The notes beneath the pieces are model-generated. The model made no database searches, was not told where the DNA came from, and worked only from the letters and a program-made list of their open reading frames with translations. Shown piece after piece: positions 56,424-64,000 of a stretch of DNA of 64,000 nt (within the stretch, counting starts at the first letter, position 1; each line of letters starts with the position of its first letter). The position numbers and the translations under genes were made by a program. Source of the stretch: Pseudoalteromonas tunicata (GTDB lineage: Bacteria > Pseudomonadota > Gammaproteobacteria > Enterobacterales > Alteromonadaceae); the NCBI RefSeq assembly GCF_002310815.1, contig NZ_CP011032.1:3683501-3747500 (forward strand). The letters are read 5' to 3'.

Positions 56424-58238
56424 ATGTTGTTAAGTCAACTTTCAGCGGTAACAAGTCCACTGACACAAGAGCAAGTACAAAAACTGCAAGGTTTAGTCGC
56501 TGAGCTAAACCCAATTCAACAAGCATGGGTAAGTGGCTACTTAGCAGCAACTGCAAACTCGGCGGCTCTTGGTGGTTTGGCGATACCTGCAACAACTCAG
56601 GCTGCCGAAGCCGCAACACTTACAATTTTATATGGTTCACAAACAGGCAACGCTAAAGGTGTTGCCTCAAAGCTTAAAGAACAAGCACAAGCCCGTGGTT
56701 TAGCGGTTAATCTTGTTAACATGGCCGATTACAAACCAAATAGCCTCAAAAAAGAAAAGTTTCTTACTATCGTTGTTTCAACGTATGGCGAGGGTGAGCC
56801 ACCAGAAGATGCCGAAAACCTGCATGAGTTCTTAGGCTCTAAAAAAGCCCCTAAATTAGATGGCGTAAAGGTTGCGGTATTAGGTTTGGGTGATTCAAGT
56901 TATGAATTTTTCTGCCAAACGGCTATCGACTTTGAAACACGCTTACAAAATTTAGGTGCAACGGCTATTGTTAGCCGTGCCGATTTAGATGTTGATTACG
57001 ACTCTCTTGCAGCCGATTGGATCAACACCGCACTTGATGCATTTGAGCCTGATTTAAAAGCACAATCGAGCAATTCAGCACAAGTCATTCCAATGACAAC
57101 ATTTGGTAGTACCGCGACAACTAGCCAATATACGAAACAAAATCCGTTTAACGCTGAACTTGCGCTGGTACAAAAAATTACAGGCCGTGATTCAACAAAA
57201 GATGTGCGCCATGTTGAGATATCACTCGAGGACTCAGGCATTACTTACACCGCCGGTGACTCTTTAGGTGTGTATTTTTTAAATGATGAAGCCTTGGTTG
57301 ATGAATTATTAGTACTGACTGGCAACGACGCTGAGACACAGGTATCCGTTGGCGATGAAACACTACCACTTCGTCAAGCATTAATTGAAAAGTTAGAGCT
57401 TACTCAGTCTTACCCAGGCTTTGTAGAAAAATACGCCCTTGCAACTAACAATGCTGAGCTTTTAGCTTTAGCTGCCGACAAAGCTGCAATGCGTGAGTTT
57501 ATCGAACCACGCCAGATTTTTGATATTGTACGTCAATATCCAGCAACAATTGCAGCGCAAACGCTTGCAGATTGCGCGCGCAAATTACAAGCACGCTTGT
57601 ATTCAATTGCATCAAGCCAATCTGAAGTGGAAGAAGAAGTTCATTTAACTGTTGGCATAGTTGAATTTGAAGCCTTCGGCAGTCAACATTTAGGTGGTTG
57701 TTCTGGTTATTTAGCACACCGCGCCGAGGCAGGCTCGAAAGTAAAGGTATTTATTGAGCATAATGATAATTTCCGCTTACCAGCAAACCCAGACACAGCC
57801 GTGATCATGGTTGGCCCAGGTACTGGCATAGCCCCTTTTCGTGCATTTTTACAAGAGCGCGATAGCCAAGGTGCATCAGGTAAAAACTGGTTATTTTTTG
57901 GTAACCCACACTTTACCCAAGACTTTTTATATCAAGTTGAAATTCAAGCTTATTTAAAATCGGGCTTATTAACACATTGCGATGTCGCTTTTAGCCGCGA
58001 TCAAGCTGAAAAAGTATATGTACAAGACAAGTTACGCTTGCAAGGTGCGCAAGTATTTGCATGGCTTGAACAAGGCGCACATTTTTATATTTGTGGTGAT
58101 GCCAACCGCATGGCAAAAGATGTTCACCAAGCCTTAATTGAAATTATCCAAACACATGGCGGCCAAAGTGCAGAGGAAGCAGAGCAATATTTAAAAACTT
58201 TGCGCAGCGCTAATCGCTATCAGAAAGATGTGTACTAA
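56424..58238 (+). CDS. cysJ: Sulfite reductase flavoprotein (alpha) subunit
   Basis: 604 residues from the ATG at 56424; an upstream in-frame ATG would add 18 unlikely residues. Order: N-terminal helix, flavodoxin-like FMN domain (LYGSQTGNAKGVA, STYGEGEPPEDAENLHEF), FAD-binding domain with RLYSIASSQ, and NADPH domain (MVGPGTGIAPFRAFLQER, ending RYQKDVY). It passes electrons from NADPH to CysI for sulfite reduction. First gene of cysJIH. Confidence 0.97.
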   Translation: MLLSQLSAVTSPLTQEQVQKLQGLVAELNPIQQAWVSGYLAATANSAALGGLAIPATTQAAEAATLTILYGSQTGNAKGVASKLKEQAQARGLAVNLVNMADYKPNSLKKEKFLTIVVSTYGEGEPPEDAENLHEFLGSKKAPKLDGVKVAVLGLGDSSYEFFCQTAIDFETRLQNLGATAIVSRADLDVDYDSLAADWINTALDAFEPDLKAQSSNSAQVIPMTTFGSTATTSQYTKQNPFNAELALVQKITGRDSTKDVRHVEISLEDSGITYTAGDSLGVYFLNDEALVDELLVLTGNDAETQVSVGDETLPLRQALIEKLELTQSYPGFVEKYALATNNAELLALAADKAAMREFIEPRQIFDIVRQYPATIAAQTLADCARKLQARLYSIASSQSEVEEEVHLTVGIVEFEAFGSQHLGGCSGYLAHRAEAGSKVKVFIEHNDNFRLPANPDTAVIMVGPGTGIAPFRAFLQERDSQGASGKNWLFFGNPHFTQDFLYQVEIQAYLKSGLLTHCDVAFSRDQAEKVYVQDKLRLQGAQVFAWLEQGAHFYICGDANRMAKDVHQALIEIIQTHGGQSAEEAEQYLKTLRSANRYQKDVY

Positions 58239-58286
58239 TTTGTATATATCACGCAACCGTCACTGTAACGAATTCTAGGAATAAAA

Positions 58287-59996
58287 ATGAGCAAGCCAAA
58301 TAGCAAACAAGACCCAAATGCAAAATTTGCTGATAACGAACGCTTAAAAACACAAAGTAACTTTTTACGCGGCACAATAGAACAAGATTTAAAAGACGAA
58401 ATTACCGGTGGATTCACTGCAGATAACTTCCAACTTATTCGTTTTCACGGCATGTACCAACAAGATGACCGTGATATACGAGCTGAACGTGCAAAACAGA
58501 AGTTAGAGCCATTACATAATGTGATGCTTCGCGCGCGCATGCCTGGCGGGATCATTACGCCAGCGCAGTGGTTAGCGATTGATGCTTTTGCCGAAGAAAG
58601 AACAAGTTACGGCAGCATCCGTTTAACAACACGCCAAACGTTCCAGTTTCACGGGGTATTAAAGCCAAATATTAAAGATATGCACCAAATGCTTGATAGC
58701 GTTGGTATTGATTCAATTGCAACAGCGGGTGACGTAAACCGTAATGTACTGTGTACGACTAATCCTGTTGAGTCAGAACTGCATCAAGAAGCGTATCAAT
58801 GGGCAATTAAAATATCTGAGCATTTGTTACCACACACCAAAGCGTATGCCGAAATTTGGTTAAATGGTGAAAAATCAGAAACTACAGAAGAGCCAATTTT
58901 AGGGTCGACTTACTTGCCACGTAAGTTTAAAACCACCGTTACCATTCCTCCTAATAACGAAGTGGACGTGCACGCAAACGACTTAAACTTTGTTGCGATT
59001 GCTGAAGATGGCAAGCTAGTTGGTTTTAACGTATTAGTGGGCGGTGGTTTAGCAATGACCCACGGCGATACCGATACTTACCCGCGTAAGGCTGATGATT
59101 TTGGTTATATTCCTTTAGAACACACCCTAAAAATTGCAGAGCATGTTGTGTCTGTTCAACGTGATTGGGGTAATCGTGTAAACCGTAAAAATGCGAAAAC
59201 GAAATACACCTTAGATACCTTTGGTTCAGATGAATTTAAAGCTGAAGTTGAAGCGCGCGCAGGTATTAAATTTGAAACCAGCCGCCCTTATGAATTCACT
59301 ACTCGTGGCGATCGTATCGGTTGGGTTGAAGGTATTGATGGTAAATTCCATTTAACATTATTTATCCAAAATGGCCGTATTTTAGATTACCCAAATCAAC
59401 CATTAAAAACAGGTTGTCGAAAAATTGCTGAAATTCACCAAGGTGATTTCAGAATGACAGCTAACCAAAACTTAATTGTTGCCGGTGTACCTGCGGATCA
59501 AAAAGCCGCTATCGAACAAATTGCTCGTCAACACGGTTTAATAGATGACGGCCACACAGCTCAACGCTTTAACTCAATGGCCTGTGTTTCATTACCAACT
59601 TGCCCACTTGCAATGGCAGAAGCTGAGCGCTACTTACCTAGCTTAATTGAGAAAGTAGAGCTGCTTTTGGCAAAACATCATATTGCACAAGATAGCATTA
59701 TTTTACGCGTTGTTGGCTGCCCAAATGGCTGTGGACGCGCCATGCTGGCTGAAGTAGGTTTAGTTGGCAAAGGACCTGGCAAATACAACTTCCATTTAGG
59801 TGGAAACCTTGCAGGCACTCGCATTCCTAAGCTGTACAAAGAAAATGTAGCAGAAGATGTAATTTTAGCTGAGCTTGATCAACTGATCGGTCGCTGGGCT
59901 ACTGAACGCCTTGATAATGAAGGATTTGGTGATTTCGTCATTCGTACTGGCGTGATTGCTGAAGTAAAAGTTAGTAAAACTGACTTTTACGCATAA
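58287..59996 (+). CDS. cysI: Sulfite reductase hemoprotein (beta) subunit
   Basis: 569 residues, full length. Siroheme/4Fe-4S ligands Cys433 and Cys439 ([11 protein letters not shown]) and Cys478 and Cys482 ([10 protein letters not shown]) are all present. [12 protein letters not shown] and [13 protein letters not shown] fit the sulfite-binding site. It reduces sulfite to sulfide with electrons from CysJ. It starts 48 bp after cysJ with AGGAA upstream. Confidence 0.97.
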   Translation: MSKPNSKQDPNAKFADNERLKTQSNFLRGTIEQDLKDEITGGFTADNFQLIRFHGMYQQDDRDIRAERAKQKLEPLHNVMLRARMPGGIITPAQWLAIDAFAEERTSYGSIRLTTRQTFQFHGVLKPNIKDMHQMLDSVGIDSIATAGDVNRNVLCTTNPVESELHQEAYQWAIKISEHLLPHTKAYAEIWLNGEKSETTEEPILGSTYLPRKFKTTVTIPPNNEVDVHANDLNFVAIAEDGKLVGFNVLVGGGLAMTHGDTDTYPRKADDFGYIPLEHTLKIAEHVVSVQRDWGNRVNRKNAKTKYTLDTFGSDEFKAEVEARAGIKFETSRPYEFTTRGDRIGWVEGIDGKFHLTLFIQNGRILDYPNQPLKTGCRKIAEIHQGDFRMTANQNLIVAGVPADQKAAIEQIARQHGLIDDGHTAQRFNSMACVSLPTCPLAMAEAERYLPSLIEKVELLLAKHHIAQDSIILRVVGCPNGCGRAMLAEVGLVGKGPGKYNFHLGGNLAGTRIPKLYKENVAEDVILAELDQLIGRWATERLDNEGFGDFVIRTGVIAEVKVSKTDFYA

Positions 59997-60002
59997 AGCT
60001 AA

Positions 60003-60029
60003 TTTGCAGTGTGCTTAGCGCACTGCAAA
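60003..60029 (+). other. Hairpin between cysI and cysH
   Basis: Near-palindrome: 9-bp stem TTTGCAGTG / CACTGCAAA with further GTGC/GCGC pairing inside. It has no T-run, so it is not a simple terminator. It may stabilise the upstream mRNA or tune cysH expression. Confidence 0.55.
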
Positions 60030-60047
60030 TGTAAACTGGATAATGAT

Positions 60048-60788
60048 ATGAATACTTTCAAACAAATTTTAACGCTTGACCCGCAAAGCCAAACCGAACT
60101 ATTGGCTGAAGCGAATGCGCTGCTTGCTGATAAAACAGCAGAGCAACGAGTAGCTTGGGCGCTTGAAAATCTCCCAGACACTCATTTTCTATCATCTAGT
60201 TTTGGCATCCAAGCGGCTGTTATGTTGCATTTACTCACAAGCCAAAAACCAGATATTCCTGTGGTTTTAACCGATACTGGTTACCTATTTCCTGAAACAT
60301 ATCAGTTCATTGACTCATTAACTGAGCGCTTAAATCTCAACCTCAAAGTCTATCGCTCAACACATAGCCCTGCATGGCAAGAAGCCAAATATGGCAAATT
60401 GTGGGAGCAAGAGGGTGAAGGTTTAAAGCAATATAATTACTTAAATAAAGTAGAGCCAATGACACGCGCGTTAAAAGAGCTTAACGCTGGCACTTGGTAT
60501 AGTGGTTTGCGACGCGGGCAATCATCAACCCGTGCAGATAAAAATATTGTTGAACTAAGCCGTGGCACGGTAAAGTTTTATCCAATCATTGATTGGCACA
60601 ACCGCGACGTTTATCAATACCTGACAAAACATGAATTACCTTATCACCCTCTTTGGGAGCATGGTTATGTGTCTATGGGTGATGTACACACCACTCGTAA
60701 ACTAGAGCCTGGTATGACCGAAGAAGAAACCCGCTTCTTTGGTTTAAATCGCGAATGTGGTCTTCACATCGATGGTGATGGCATCTAA
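60048..60788 (+). CDS. cysH: Phosphoadenosine phosphosulfate (PAPS) reductase
   Basis: 246 residues from the ATG at 60048; the upstream start is rejected because it would translate the hairpin. PP-loop-like [35 protein letters not shown] and the C-terminal [10 protein letters not shown] with its catalytic Cys identify CysH. It reduces PAPS to sulfite using thioredoxin, feeding CysJI and releasing PAP for CysQ. There is no second Cys pair of APS-reductase type, so no Fe-S cluster is expected. Confidence 0.97.
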   Translation: MNTFKQILTLDPQSQTELLAEANALLADKTAEQRVAWALENLPDTHFLSSSFGIQAAVMLHLLTSQKPDIPVVLTDTGYLFPETYQFIDSLTERLNLNLKVYRSTHSPAWQEAKYGKLWEQEGEGLKQYNYLNKVEPMTRALKELNAGTWYSGLRRGQSSTRADKNIVELSRGTVKFYPIIDWHNRDVYQYLTKHELPYHPLWEHGYVSMGDVHTTRKLEPGMTEEETRFFGLNRECGLHIDGDGI

Positions 60789-60823
60789 CTCTCTTAGTTT
60801 TAATATCCAACATGAAACTTTTG

Positions 60824-60846
60824 CGCAGCCTCGGCTGCGTTTTTTT
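60824..60846 (+). terminator. Terminator of cysJIH
   Basis: Stem CGCAGCC / GGCTGCG with a very short loop, then TTTTTTT, 36 bp past the cysH stop. Confidence 0.9.
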
Positions 60847-61390
60847 ATAGTCGAATTAAAGCATCCCTACTCTTAATCAATTCCTTTACTTATCCGCGTA
60901 TAAAGTAATGACTCTTCTATTCTAATAGCAAATAACTTAGGGCTAATGTTATTTTTATGCAGTGTCATTGTTATAACAACACCACAAGAATACAACCGAA
61001 GTGAAGCTAAGTTGCAAAATACTTTGTATGTATAGCGACTGAATAGATGATGGACTAGGTATCTAGAGCAGTATCGCAACTCAAATAAAAAAATAATAGC
61101 TCAACTATTTTAAATATATTTATAGTAAGAACAGTGTCAATTTTCACTGATTAAGCCAATAAAGGATCTTAAGCCGAGTTCGGTACTTTATATCTTATTG
61201 AAATTCGAATGTATAAAAATATGGTTGATGTATACCTAAGTCTGCTAGCGTTATTTCTTAACCTTAGAATTTCATCGCATGCACCATAAATCAGAAGGTA
61301 ACAACTAATGCTATAGGTATATAAAGATGATGATTATGAAGAGATACAACCTGCGTTTTGAACAAAAATATTTTTATTCTAAATGCAAAA
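60847..61390. other. Gene-poor gap between cysH and the rRNA operon
   Basis: About 540 bp with no convincing gene. Short open frames are present on both strands but show no signal peptide, ribosome site or recognisable family. No inverted repeats or transposase remnants were seen by eye. Confidence 0.5.
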
Positions 61391-61414
61391 AAGCCTCTGA
61401 TTTCTCAGAGGCTT
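61391..61414 (-). terminator. rRNA operon terminator
   Basis: Perfect stem AAGCCTCTGA / TCAGAGGCTT with a TTTC loop, followed on the minus strand by TTTTGCATTT. It lies 14 bp beyond the 5S 3' end. Confidence 0.88.
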
Positions 61415-61427
61415 TCTTTAAATTAGG

Positions 61428-61545
61428 AGCCTGGCGATGTCCTACTCTCACATGGGTAACCCCACACTACCATCGGCGCTGTTTCGTTTCACTACTGAGT
61501 TCGGAATGGGATCAGGTGGGTCCAAAACGCTATTGTCACCAAGCA
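61428..61545 (-). rRNA. rrf: 5S ribosomal RNA
   Basis: About 118 nt on the minus strand. Universal 5S blocks are seen: CCCATTCCGAACTCAG, then GCCGATGGTAGTGTGGGG, and GAGAGTAGGACATCGCCAGG at the 3' end, which pairs with the 5' TGCTTGGTGA. It is followed by the operon terminator. End positions are approximate to a few bases. Confidence 0.95.
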
Positions 61546-61676
61546 AATCTGGTTCGTTAATCGCCTTGGCAATTAACTAAAATTCGGAAGGCTGATATTC
61601 AAATTCGTCTACTTCAGTGCTATTTAACTTCTTGCTTGTTCTTCAGTGCTTCATACAAACCACTTTGGCGTTGTAT

Positions 61677-64000
<2,324 letters not shown>

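Noticed and set aside
61327..61560. Plus-strand frame of 77 codons
   Set aside because: It runs across the rRNA terminator and the 5S gene on the opposite strand.

Overview
The window looks like the chromosome of a marine gammaproteobacterium of the Pseudoalteromonas/Alteromonadales type. This rests on low G+C composition, the gene order ubiE-ubiJ-ubiB-tatA-tatB-tatC-tatD-hemB, abundant secreted proteases and nucleases (one protease ending in a GlyGly-CTERM-like tail), a cytochrome c'/b561 pair, a fatty acid cis/trans isomerase and many c-di-GMP proteins. Genus assignment is inference; no 16S gene is inside the window.

Layout. 1-6618: a one-strand cluster with the tail of a coiled-coil protein, a PKD-repeat lipoprotein and seven small exported proteins, at least six of them clearly related by a two-cysteine beta-rich pattern; I recognise no described system here. 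6619-10021: an unrecognised exported protein between an intact oligopeptidase-B-like lipoprotein gene and a decayed copy of that gene's 3' end. 10189-16976: two S8 proteases, plus a small gene that looks like a separately encoded protease propeptide. 17174-23516: DUF2721 protein, cytochrome c', cytochrome b561, AzlCD, TesB, EVE protein, two related small proteins and a K+ channel. 23670-23845: a c-di-GMP-I (GEMM) riboswitch followed by a terminator but by no gene on its strand. 23850-28865: DUF885 lipoprotein, a GGDEF protein with an altered signature and a degenerate GGDEF-EAL (CsrD/MshH-like) protein.

29045-37698 is the ubiquinone / twin-arginine translocation / heme block, containing a gene with a perfect 12-bp minisatellite and a 7TM-GGDEF protein. 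Four near-identical initiator tRNA genes lie at 38122-38619. Then nudE-cysQ, a nucleotidase, a dimeric dUTPase, a thioredoxin-fold protein, Cti, an SDR, a glyoxalase-like protein and a chemoreceptor. 50707-52094 pairs an ODP-like diiron metallo-beta-lactamase protein with a small soluble protein carrying two chemoreceptor-tip-like segments. Two endonuclease I-family proteins follow, then cysJ-cysI-cysH. The right end is an rRNA operon on the minus strand (5S and the 3' 2.3 kb of 23S).

How the genes work together: sulfate assimilation is represented by cysJIH and by cysQ, which clears the PAP released by CysH. The Tat and Ubi genes serve export and respiration. Several exported hydrolases (oligopeptidase, subtilases, DUF885, endonucleases) point to feeding on polymers. 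Three c-di-GMP-family proteins and one riboswitch point to a surface-attachment lifestyle. All functions are read from motifs and remembered family features; no database search was run.
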